A stretch of 64,000 nucleotides of DNA from contig JXTB01000064.1 in NCBI GenBank assembly GCA_002914805.1, forward strand, positions 727,467-791,466, written 5' to 3'. Below, in pieces: positions 1 through 10,491 of this stretch. Under the pieces are notes generated by a model, which was not told where the DNA came from, made no database searches, and worked only from the letters and a program-made list of their open reading frames with translations. The position numbers and the translations under genes are program-made. The stretch's first letter is position 1. Each line of letters starts with the position of its first letter. The stretch comes from Parasponia andersonii. Lineage: Eukaryota > Streptophyta > Magnoliopsida > Rosales > Cannabaceae.

Positions 1-869
1 GTTTTGTAAGAAACTCGACAGGGACCACCTTTAGTAATTCGGCATCTTTTGTTGAGGCGAGTTTAGCTAGGGCATCTGCCCGAGTATTCTTAATAAGAGG
101 AAGAAGTTGAATATTATAGGTAGTGAATTTTGAGAATAATCTTTGTACCTCGTGTAAATAAGCCATCATTCTCTTTTCTCTTGCTTGATATTCGTCATTC
201 ACTTGACAAACGACCAGCTGGGAATCACTGTATACCTTAATTACTTCGACCTTCATTTCTTGTGCGAGCTTTAGTCTGACTATCATTGCTTCATATTCTG
301 CCTCATTATTTGATGCTGGAAATTTGAAGTGAAGTGCACAATGAATATTGTGGCCTTCAGGACTGATTAGTACTAAGCTCGCACCAGCTCTATTCTCGTT
401 CGACGATCTATCGACATAAAGCTTCCATAATTTGGATAAATATATAACAGGCTTTTTGATTACTTCTGTGGGAAGATTAACATCATATGTGAATATTGCA
501 ATGAAATCTATGAGGACTTGCCCTTTGATCGTCGTGCGAGGCTGAAAATCGATGTCGAACTGACTCAACTCAACTGCCTACTTAAGTAGTCGTCTGGAAG
601 CCTCGGGATTTTGTAGAACCTGCTTTAATGGAAAGTTCGTGAAAACTTTGATGGTGTGTGCATGAAAATAAGGTCGAAGTTTCCTAGATGTGACAATGAG
701 TGCTAATGCCAATTTCTCTATCTTTGGATATCTTGTTTCGTCGTCGAGTAATCTTTTACTTACGTAGTACACTGGTTGCTGTATCTATTCATATTCTCGA
801 ATTAACGCAGCGCTTGTCACATATTTAGAAATAACGAGGTATAAATATAATTATTTCCCCGGATTTGGC
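1..869 (-). pseudogene. Dual RNase H region of element 1 (gypsy RNase H plus second, archaeal-like RNase H), cut by window edge
   Basis: At 772-578 the reading YYVSKRLLDDETRYPKIEK followed by LALALIVTSRKLRPYF is the end of the usual gypsy RNase H. About 100 codons further left (about 430-1) a second RNase H is readable with the motifs LYVDRSS (expected G changed to R), NEAEYEAM, VYSDSQLVV and ADALAKLAS. RNase H removes the RNA strand during reverse transcription. The second domain resembles the additional RNase H known from Tat elements. Scattered stops are present in the link between the two. Confidence 0.8.
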
Positions 870-1929
870 TTCGACAAGAGTAGAGAAGAACCCAAGTGTA
901 TTTTTAATTCTTAGAACGCCTGCTCGCATTCTTTCGTCCACTCAAACCTCTTCAAACCTTTCAATACTTCAAAGAATGGTTGGCACTTATCCGTCAACTT
1001 GGATACAAATTTACTCAGCCACTCTTCCTGCCAGGCTCTGCACATCTTTAGGTTTGCGAGGAGATTGCATATCAATCAGTGCTTGTATCTTCTAAGGGTT
1101 AGCTTCAATGCCTCGCTGATTGACCATAAAACCCAGAAACTTTCCAGATCCTACCTCGAATGCACACTTCTGAGGATTCCGCTTCATTTGATACCTTCAG
1201 AGAATTTTGGAACATCTCATCAAGATGTTTGATGTAATCTTCGGCTTTCTTCGACTTTACCAGCATGTCATCAACATATACCTCTATTGTCTTGCCAATT
1301 TGTTTTACAAACATCATATTGACAAGATGCTAGTAGGTTGCTCCTGCATTGATGAGCCCGAAGGACATCTTTTTGTAACAGTATAATCCTCGATCAGTGA
1401 TGAATGAGGTATGCTCCTCATCTAGTTTATACATAGGGATTTGATTGTATTCAGAATATGCGTCCATGAAACTTAAGAGTTCATGCCCCGACGTCGCATC
1501 TACAAGCTGGTCGATTCTTAGAAGGGGAAAGCTGTCTTTCGAGCATGCTTTGTTGAGATCTGTGAAATCGATGCACGTTCTCCACTTCCCGCTGGGTTTC
1601 TTTACCAAAACCGGGTTTGCAAACCAGTTCGGATAAAAAGATTCCCTGATGAATCCAATTTCGAGCAACTTTTCTACCTTTTCTTTCAATGCGACATAGC
1701 GTTCTGGATTCATAACTCTTCTTTTCTGCCATGCAGGCTTCTTTGTTGGATCTATGTTAAGATGGTGGCATATGATATTCGGATCGATCCCGACCATGTC
1801 CAAATGTTGCCACGCAAAGACGTCCAAGTTAGATTTTAGAAAAGCGACCAATGAAGCTCGCACAGGTTCTTGAAGCCTCGCTCCAATCTTTAAAATCTTG
1901 GAGGACCTATCAAATAGCAAATTCTCCAA
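870..1929 (-). pseudogene. Reverse transcriptase of element 1, interrupted
   Basis: The RT finger and palm region reads at 1929-1330 with motifs KRRVMNPERY, NPVLVKKPSGKWR and CIDFTDLNKAC, then SFMDAYSEYNQI and SFGLINAGATY. A TAG replaces the expected Gln codon just after GATY. The catalytic YVDDM motif follows at 1317-1105 in the same reading direction. After EDYIKHLDEMF the frame shifts. RT copies the element RNA into DNA in the particle. Motifs are well conserved, but the stop and frameshift rule out a functional product. Confidence 0.93.
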
Positions 1930-1968
1930 GTCTTCAAAGGGTCCAGTTTTGACCTCTCCATCGATTTC

Positions 1969-2469
1969 TCAAAGGTCGAGGTCTTCGCTTGTCGTTTTGA
2001 TTGATGTTTCGCCTGACGCTTCGAGGGACGTTTCACCTGACGCTTCTCTTTGGACCATCATTGTGCGAGGTGTCGCATCCTTTGCTGCGAGCTTTAAAGA
2101 GTTGTTATAACAAGTCCTCGCATCATATTGGTTGCCACGCACCTCCCCCATTCCTTGTTGAGTCATGAATTTAATAGTAAGATGATAGATCGATGTTATT
2201 GCTCGAAGTTCCCTCAGTGTTAGTCTTCCCAGTACATCATTGAATGCAGAGGGGTAATTTACAACCAAGAACTGGGTCAATACCGTTGAAACCCTAGGGT
2301 AGGTTCCAATATTGATCATTAACTCAATCATGCCCATAAGTATTATGCTGTCACCAGTGAATCTGTAGAGTGGAGTGGCGGCAGGCTTTAGGTTGCATTC
2401 ATTCAACCCCATCTTTTTAAAGACGTCGTAATACAGGATGTTAATAGCACTTCCGTTATCGACCAACAC
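1969..2469 (-). pseudogene. Retroviral-type aspartic protease of element 1
   Basis: An open stretch of 166 codons begins at the active-site motif LVDNGSAINILYY and includes the flap/hydrophobic segment and the VLGRLTLRELRA motif typical of plant gypsy proteases. This enzyme would cut the gag-pol polyprotein. The N-terminal part seen in the second copy (55907 onward) is out of frame here, so the domain is damaged. A downstream tail rich in Glu/Thr/Ser (repeats of SGET-type units) links it to RT. Confidence 0.85.
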
Positions 2470-2519
2470 TCTCTATAATTGCATGCTTCCACAATTGACC
2501 TTTATGACCAACGCATCAT

Positions 2520-4514
2520 TATATGGATAATGGACTTCCCTCGCGTCTTATTCCGTGAAGATAATATCCATATCCGGTACTTGCTGAAGCTTTCGTGGTC
2601 ACTGTTCAAGGTGTATGACGTTGGTCAATGGCTGCTGCCGAGCTTCTCGTGCATACCTCTCCTGCGCTCTCTTGGAATCTCCCCCAATGTGCGGTCCTCC
2701 GAAAATAGTTTGCACCTCGCGCTTAATTTCTGGAGGTCGTTGTCGATTTTCTTCTCGCCTTTCATTATGTTGTTTAGAGTACTGCCGCAGCCGCCTTTTT
2801 TAATCAATTTTTTGATCTCATCTTTCAGGGCAAAGCAGTTATTGGTATCGTGTCCAATGTCATTGTGATACCGACAAAACTTGTTGGGGTCGCATTTCGC
2901 TCTATCTCTTTTCATAGGTTTTGGTTGACGATACCACTCATGTTGGTTTGTGACTACATAGATATGATCTATGGGTGCGTTCAATTCAGTATAATTATTG
3001 AATCTCATGGGAGCTCTTGGAATCTCCTGCTTTTTCTGTTTGGGCTGCTTCTCAGTCGATTGTTCACTACTCCTTTTGTTCGACTTCTTATTATTATTGT
3101 TATGTTTGTTGTCGCATCTTTGGCAGCATCCTTTCCTCCTCCCTTTATCGTCTTAAAGTTTTTGCATGAAGATTCCACCCTTAGATGTCGATCAACTCTT
3201 CGATAGAAGTCTTCAAGGGTTCTGCATTCTCGCTCTAGTAACTCTTCAAAGAGTTTAGTTTCTAGTCGTACCCCAGCCATCATTAGAGTTAAGACTCCTC
3301 CCTTAGACGGGTTATTGACCTTTGCCAACTCTGAGGTAAAACGATTTAGGTAAGATCGTAGAGTTTCCTCCGGGCCTTGCCAAATAGCAGACAGACTTAC
3401 CAGTGGAACAGTAAAATTCTTTGCGGCCTGGAATTGCCTCAAGAAAACAGTCTGAAGCTGTTGCCAAGATGTGATTGAACCAGACTTGAGTCCTCAGAAT
3501 CACTTCTTCGCTGCTCTCATGAGAGTTACAGCAAAGCTTCTACAACGTGCGAGATCATCAACACGATGAAGTTCCATCAGGTCGCTGAAGTAATCCATAT
3601 GATCCTGCGGATCAATTTTCCCATCAAAAGTGTTTATGGTGGGAAGTTTAAATCCAGCAGGTAAGGCGGCAGCTCGAACCTCCTCGTTGAATGGCGATTG
3701 ACGATACCCATCAGCAAGCTCATCGTCCTAACCAGCAAGTGCATCTAAAGTAATCCTCAGATTATGAACATCGACGTGTAGAGGGAGAACATTCTCTCTT
3801 ACTGGTGGCAGGAGTGGCCTCTAATCGTTATCACGATATAAGGTGGGTCGATTAGGTAGGGTGTGCTACAACCTTAGGGATTCCAATGAAACAATGCGAC
3901 GAAATCGGCTTTGGTCATTATGATGCGATGTGGATCACTCCTGACTATGTCGCTGATCCAGATGTTGTCTCAGGTCTGTAGGATTCTATCGAGATTCCCT
4001 ATTGATCCTTTCAAAGACACTCCTCGATTGACGTTTTTGCTCGTGTTCAAGATAATCATGATTGATAGTTTCTCTCTGGGAAGGTTATCAACGATCACGA
4101 TCAGTGCTCAAACTTTCAGTACCAGATACCAGAGGCAAGTCTGCGACCTTGCTTTTTCCCTTAGAGATGCAACCTCCTCGACACTCCTGCCAGGCTTTAG
4201 GTTGGTCGCGGTTCCCTGTCTCCAGGATTTGAATTCCTCTCTCAAGTTATTGAGCAGGACGTTCTCTGGGACGTTCGTGCTGTGGTGGAGTTAGCATCTG
4301 TCCCTCAGCAAGTCGTCGTAGAGTCATTAATCTGACTTGTAATTTGCTGAAAGTTCACCAGTGCTTCCTCCATGCGATCTTGTCTCTGGACAATATTTTC
4401 CAGTGCGGTCACGGCAAGCTGATCCTGAGCAAGATCTACCTGTGCAGCAGCGGTACTTTGGGGATGATTTTGGCTAGTTCTGGTATTTCTGGTAATATTT
4501 CTGGTGTTTGCCAT
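2520..4514 (-). pseudogene. gag: gag (capsid/nucleocapsid) of element 1, frameshifted
   Basis: The gag reading starts at the ATG at 4514 (MANTRN...). It continues in several frames through a Retrotrans_gag-like core at 3442-3005 (motifs GPEETLRSYLNRF and LLERECRTLEDFYRRVD). It ends in a zinc-knuckle-like segment near 2850 with the pattern C-x2-H-x4-H-x4-C (CRYHNDIGHDTNNC). Gag forms the virus-like particle and binds the element RNA. The core and knuckle portions lie in different frames around 3005, whereas the copy at 55193-55816 reads through the same join in one frame, which places a frameshift here. Further breaks lie between 3500 and 4300. Confidence 0.85.
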
Positions 4515-4555
4515 TATTGAAAGAAGCGGAATGGAAAAAATTTTCTGCCGGAATA

Positions 4556-4575
4556 GCCCTCCTTCTAGCACCAAT
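4556..4575 (-). other. Primer-binding-site region of element 1
   Basis: Directly inside the LTR, the minus strand reads ATTGGTGCTAGAAGGAGGG. The second element has ATTGGCGCTAGAAGAAGGG at the same place. Position and conservation identify it as the tRNA primer-binding region; I do not assign the tRNA. Confidence 0.7.
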
Positions 4576-5243
4576 TGTTGACAGAGGTTTTGCCAACAAT
4601 AAATTTAGGAAAATTACTAAATATGGTTTGTGTGTGAAAATGGTTAATTAACTAAAGCAAACAAAGAGACATGAATTTGATAGTGGTTCAGCCCCAAAAA
4701 AGATGAGCTTACGTCCACTGTTTTTTATTATTTTCTGGAGAATTACAAGAACTCAAAATTACAATGTGTTGTCTGGAAAGAAGAAGCAAGAGTTTAAAAG
4801 GTTCTCCAAAGATTCTAAAGATCAAAGATCCCAGATTAAAATATTGAACTCCCTTTATATAGGTAAGGATAATTCAATATTTCCCAATTGTGAGAATAGG
4901 TAACTGTATAATCGGGCAATACAATTTGAGTTACAATATAAATGGGTAATCACTTAAATGAGATACTGGTCGATCTTTAAAGTGAAACTTTTGTTTCCCT
5001 TTCTTTGTAGGTTACCCATTTGATGAAGCTTAGTCTAGTTTCCTTTTTATTCTGGTCGCACTTAACTCGTTCGGAGGAGGTCGCACTAACTTATGCAGTA
5101 GAGGTCGCACGTAACTCTTTCAGAAGAAGTCGCACTAACTTATGCGGTGGAAGTCGCACGTAACTCTTTTGGAAGAAGTCGCACTTGGTCAACTTTTCCC
5201 TTTATGGTATTGACCAACATATAGGATTTTAGACCACACAACA
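4576..5243 (-). repeat. 5' LTR of Tat-type element 1
   Basis: The LTR runs from TGTTG to CAACA on the + strand (short inverted ends, 668 bp) and aligns with the LTRs at 53242-53874 and 60907-61538. On the minus strand a TATATAAAG box lies at 4853-4861, matching the TATATAAAA of the second element. The U3 part at about 5050-5190 holds extra copies of a GTCGCAC...AACTTATGC unit, making this LTR about 35 bp longer than its relatives. Confidence 0.92.
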
Positions 5244-5248
5244 ACTAT

Positions 5249-6420
5249 AAAGCATCGATATTAACATAATTACCAAAAAAAAAAAATCTCTAATCTTGTT
5301 CCACTTTACAGTTTGTTTTTTCACTGGATATTGTCCAATAATATGAATATAACGGGACTATCGATTGCCATTGTGCTAAATACAAATAGGCTTCTTTCTT
5401 TTTCTTTTTTTTTTCACTTTTCTACTAGTGTTTGACATGTGAGCTTGATTGTTTCTTCCTTCTTAATTGTCAGTAGAAATAACAATTTAACTGATTATTA
5501 ATCTATTGTGAAAGAACATTTTGATAGGATTTTTATATCAAATTTGTAATTGTAATTTGTAAGCATCTGATATATGCGAAGACACTATACTTATGTGTCA
5601 ATTTACATCTTATATATCATAAATACGATTACATTGTGACTTGGCGCACTCGTTTGTCTGTTAGTTTCCACGTAATTTATTCAGTTACAAATGTATTACG
5701 ACGTAAATAGTAGTATAACACAGATTTCTCCTTCAAACCAAAGATCACTATACTCGATAGTTTCCTTCGTATTAGTCCATAAGGTTTTCCTATACTTAAA
5801 TGCAATTAAACAATGGAGATAAATTAATTATCATTGCAAATTTTTTCCGTACGTGGCTTTTTATTTACTAGATTTAGAATTATTTTTTGACGATTTTCCT
5901 TTATAAGACAAGCTTGGTATTGTTGTGCTGTGCTATACTGTGAGTAAAAAGCAACTATAAAAAAAAAAGCTAAGAATTTGGTAAACTTAATCTACAATTG
6001 GAAGCTAAGAATTTGGTAAACTTAATCTACAAGAAGCAATTGTACTATAATTTATGTGTACTATAAAGTGATATATTAAACCATTTGTATTACGGAAATA
6101 AAAATCGGTTTTAAATTATAACTCTTACTATGTTTTTCAAATTTTACTTAAATTGACACTTACGCAACAACTTTTAGAATATGTTACTTGCCAAATGCAT
6201 CCACTCTCGATTTTTTCATTAATTGCTTTTAAAAGCTAAAATAGCTGCTATAATTAATCCCAAATGGGCTCATAATCTTATCTTCTACTTGAAGAATATT
6301 TTTTTTTCTTTTTTTTTTTCCAAAAAAAATCATATTTCATGTTGAGATAATTTATTAAGAAGTGAATCCCCAAGACCCCAACCCCACAAAAAAAAAATAC
6401 TATACTCATTTTTTATTATT
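5249..6420. other. AT-rich spacer with a short tandem duplication
   Basis: No gene is seen. A unit of about 34 bp (GCTAAGAATTTGGTAAACTT...) is duplicated in tandem at about 5968-6032. The rest is AT-rich with homopolymer runs. Confidence 0.6.
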
Positions 6421-7010
6421 GTTATCCTGAGATTAGCTAATCTAAGATGGAGTGAATTGAGTTTTAAAAATTTTTGTAAACATTTCAAATTAAACAATTA
6501 AAATATGCAAATAATGAATAGAACAAGTAAAAATAACAAATGAATAAGCACAAACTCAAAGTAAATAAATAAAAAAGATAAGGATAAAAAATGTGCAAAT
6601 GTTATTTTTACGAGATTCGACAAATATGACGATTTGCGTACGTTCCTAGCTCTCGATAACTTTCGTCGAACTTTCTACTATTAGATCAAGATTATGGGCT
6701 TCATCAAACTTTGTACAAACGGAATAAATTCTTCTTAAACACATCCTAATCTTTGTAATAATCCTGACTCCGACTCTATTATGCTTAACAATAAATTATT
6801 TAGACTCCAATACCAACTTTACCTATACTAAGTTATTATAACTTCGGTGTCTATACTAAGTTATTATAACTTCGGTGTCTAAGTTATTATAACTTCGGTG
6901 TCAATCTCGCCTAGATGCAATTTTTGATCCTTGATTCACTCAATAAACATCTCTCTCTTCTAGATGTGTGGTTTGAGGTAAACATTTAATCGAGCAAAAG
7001 TTGATATCTG
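6421..7010. repeat. Degenerate copia LTR fragment
   Basis: The stretch follows the order of the copia LTR at 20004-20832 and 22039-23771: a GATTAGCTAATCTAAGATGGAG start, then TTTTTACGAGATTCGACAAATAT, GATCAAGATTATGGGCTT, TTTGTACAAACGGAATAAATTC and CCTGACTCCGACTCTATTATG. It is clearly diverged and is lost after about 6960. A 28-bp unit (ending AACTTCGGTGT) is repeated nearly three times at 6823-6901, expanding a motif that occurs singly in the parent LTR. Confidence 0.75.
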
Positions 7011-7149
7011 ACAAGCTTTTATCGGAAGGACTTTTTTCAAAAAGTTAAAATGCCAACTCCTACTAAACTCTGCCAACTCAGTGACAAGTGTCAAGTATAT
7101 GATGTTTAAAGCCATGTAAGAAACGGTGTCTTATCTCCCTTGAAAATTG

Positions 7150-9460
7150 AAAAAATTCATTATACAGCAGTAAAAACTAGTATTCATAACAATTTTTGAG
7201 TAGTTAGTATATTACTCCACGTGATTAAAAAATTAATAGTGATTAAAAAATTAATAATCATCATCGAAAATTATATAGGGATCATAAAATATGATAAAAA
7301 AAGACTAAAACAGAACTAAGTAAAAGAAAAAAAATTAAAGGCCGAATAGAAGGACTTAGCTGAAGAACAGACATGATTAATAGAGAGAAAAAATAGGAGA
7401 AGAAAAGGTTGGATAGAAAGACGCAACAAAAAATAACAATATCAAATACAGAAGCATTAAATAAAATATGAAAGCACTTTATATTGTCTAATATAAAAAA
7501 CAAAGAGATAAGTAATTAAACATTGTATATTAATTAATAACATAACAAATCTAACCAAAGTCAGAAACAATAATAGAGTTTACTAAAACAATTCAACTGT
7601 ACATAATATTTTTTTTTTTGAAATGGAAGAGTACAAAACATTTAATATAATAACAGAGATATGAATGTATTGGCAACGTACAAATAGAACATAGAATATA
7701 GAATGAATATTAATTAACAACAGAACAAAATATAGTTATACCTCAAACCAAAAGACTGAAAAAAAAAACACATAATAAAGCATAATGATTTTCATAGTAC
7801 CTGAAACGGTCCCAAAAAAAATTCCTTCAAACCAACTTCAAAAAGACACAGGTTATACAAAGAGTAGAACAAAAGCAGAGTAAATATAGTAAGGGAAAAA
7901 TATTAAAAAAAATGAACACATAACAATATCTAGAACAAACACCTAATAATAATAAATATATTAAAAAAACCTTCCATAGACTTGTTGAACACGAAATTCT
8001 GACTTTTCCATTCTATTTTCAATATTTTTTATATTTTTACTTTTTTTTTTCAATATGAATATAAACAAATATTAGAAGAATATTAAATATATTTCTATAA
8101 ATATGTTTGAAACCATAAATGCAAATAGTCAGATCATTAAAAGCAATAAAGAAGTCTAAAACTCTAAATACACATGGTTAGATCATCAAAAGTAAAAACA
8201 CAGATCATTATGAATACTAAAAAGATTTGAAAGAAATAATAAATATCAAACGAAAAGAATAAAAAAATGACAAATTATTCTAAGAGTGATCTAGATAATA
8301 CTCTAGAAATTTCCATGGTAAAAAAAATTGGAAAAAAACAAAACTCATTAGTAAATATCAAGCAAAAAGAATAAAAAATAAATACAAGTAATCAGATCAT
8401 CAAAAGCAATAAAGAGGTCTAAAATTATAAATGCAAATAGACAGATAATCAAAAGTAAAAACATAAATCATTATGAACACCAAAAAAGTATGAAATAAAT
8501 GATAAACATGAAACAAAAAGAATAAAAAAATGACAAATTATTCCAAGATGATATAAGTAATACTCTAGAAATTTCCGTTGCAAAAAAATTAGAAAAAAAA
8601 CATATAAATATCAAACAAAAAGAATTTTAAAAAATGACAAAATATTTCAAGAATGATGTAGGTAATACTCTAGAAATTTCCGCAAAAAAATAAGAAAAAA
8701 CAGAACCCATTTCATATATGAACAAGGACAAAACTGAAATAAATAACAATCCAAAAAAGGCAAAAATCATATAAAAAATTATAAAAAACAAAGTTTCTGA
8801 GCAAAAAAATATCAAACAAAGAGAAAAGACCATGGCATAATACAACACAACTTAGATCCAACTAGCTGATTTCAAAGCAATGAACAAAACATGGAAGAAC
8901 AAAGGATTAAAAATGAAAAAAAAAAAACAAAAAACAACTGAAATCAAATAACACAAAGAAGAACCATCGGAGAAAGAAGAAAAGGTAAACGAGAGAGAGA
9001 GGAACAATCTAAAAGAAGAGGATGAGAAAATTGTACAGTAGAAAGAGAAAAGAGAGAAGAAAGCGTCGAGAAGACAAAGAACTAGAGGGCAATAATGAAA
9101 TCCTTTTTAGCAGAGTAACCAAAGGATCATAAAATGACGAAAAAACTGAGCCAATCACTCGACCAAAGCTCACATAAGGCTATTTTAGCAAAATCACAAA
9201 TAACCACACTCACACACAAGCCACATAAAGGGTTTTAAGGGCAAAAACGTAATGATACATGCAACACACAACTGGTATATATACACCTATCCCATGCAAA
9301 ATTAAATGGAAAAAAAAAAAAAAAAAAAACCTTCTCCCCAAACAACCTTACCCCACAATGCTCTAAGGGCAAAGCTCTCAAACTATACCACAAAAAATTT
9401 CAAAAGAAAAAAAGAAAAAAAAAAAAGATGTTTCAAAGCCAGGTTACTGTAATTTTAGTA
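7150..9460. repeat. Strongly A-biased strand with roughly 261-bp tandem repeats
   Basis: The + strand is very rich in A and poor in T and G for over 2 kb. Two long imperfect copies begin near 8131 and 8392 (CAGATCATTAAAAGCAATAAAG and its variant), with a partial third copy at about 8600-8700; shared marks include AATACTCTAGAAATTTCC. Read on the minus strand, the right part (about 9100-8850) is pyrimidine-rich, like a plant 5' leader followed by a T-rich intron, but no coding sequence follows. No gene is called. Confidence 0.55.
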
Positions 9461-9719
9461 TATATAAATAATGAGACCCAAATTATATATATTTTCTTAT
9501 TTTAGTTAATGTTGTATAACACAATTATTTGAAAATAACAAAAACGTAATTCGAATGGTAAGTTTGTAACATTTTGAATTTTATGGCCCGAAAAAATAGA
9601 ACTATGTCTATTGTTTAAGAGCCAAAATTATTAACAGAAGTTTAAATAATCAATGATATGTCAGTTTTCTTAATTAGTTAGATCACACCAAGCTTTAAAC
9701 GATCAAGTTTTTCAAATAA

Positions 9720-10320
9720 CAAAATTGGGTTAATGATATAAGAATATCTTGACTTTTATCTTTTCAGCGAAAAATACTCTAATTTTTGAATTTTTATAAA
9801 TTATTACCTTGATTTTTTAATTTTTGCAAATCAAAACTTCGACTTTTGGTATCTTGTAAATTAATACCGTAATTTTTGAATTCTGTAAATTAATACCATC
9901 ATATTTGAAATTTCCGTAGATTTGTACTTTTAAAGCCTAATTAATTGATTTTAATAATAAATGGAAGATTGTACCCCTCATTTACTCAATAAGAACTTAT
10001 TAAATACAAATAAAATTAGTTTATTTAACTTTCATTCAAAAAAAAATTATAAAAAAAAATCGAATAAGAGAAAGAAAGAATTATTTGTATCTTTTAACTT
10101 GTCCATGGTATAAATTTGTAAACAAAAAAAAAAGATAAGATATTAATCTGCAGAAATTATAAATATCAAAATATTAATTTAAAAAATTCAAAATTGATGG
10201 TATTAATTTATAAGATTTTAAAAATAAAAATATTAATTTAAAAAAATTCAAAAATAGTGTATATTTTGCAAAAAAAGTTAAAAAGTCATGATTTTTTTTT
10301 ATAAATATCATTATCCCACC
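9720..10320. mobile_element. Fold-back (MITE-like) inverted repeat
   Basis: The left arm (GGGTTAATGATATAAGAATATC..., then repeated CTCTAATTTTTGAATTTTTATAAATTA units) matches the reverse complement of the right arm, which ends ...AAATATCATTATCCC. Arms of roughly 200 bp are built from short internal repeats of the type AATTAATACC/GGTATTAATT. There is no coding capacity. Target duplications were not resolved. Confidence 0.6.
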
Positions 10321-10491
10321 GAAATTTTCGTTTCTTGAATAAAACGACATGAAATTTTGACGTAAAAAAACGACACGTCGTAATCTTAAGAAGAAAGCAA
10401 AAACACAGTCGTTCGGCCTTCTGCCGAGGTCGAGGTCCTCAAGAGAAGAACTTTCTCTTGGTAGTCTGAGAAACCAAGCAAGGGAAAGAGA

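Larger units (their letters stand above)
1..5243 (-). mobile_element. Ty3/gypsy LTR retrotransposon, Tat lineage, 5' part (runs off left edge)
   Basis: Reading leftwards from the LTR at 4576-5243, the sequence gives a primer-binding region, gag, aspartic protease, reverse transcriptase, a gypsy-type RNase H and then a second RNase H that continues past position 1. Two successive RNase H domains are a known hallmark of the Tat clade (Tat/Ogre/Retand). Integrase and the 3' LTR lie outside the window. Every coding module has frameshifts or stops, so this copy is inactive. The expected 5-bp target duplication on the right is ACTAT at 5244-5248, but its partner is out of view. The element at 53242-61538 is of the same family: LTR, gag and protease align along most of their length. 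Confidence 0.93.

Noticed and set aside
865..1232. + strand frames opposite the reverse transcriptase
   Set aside because: They are shadows of the minus-strand RT; the minus strand carries the YVDDM and other RT motifs.
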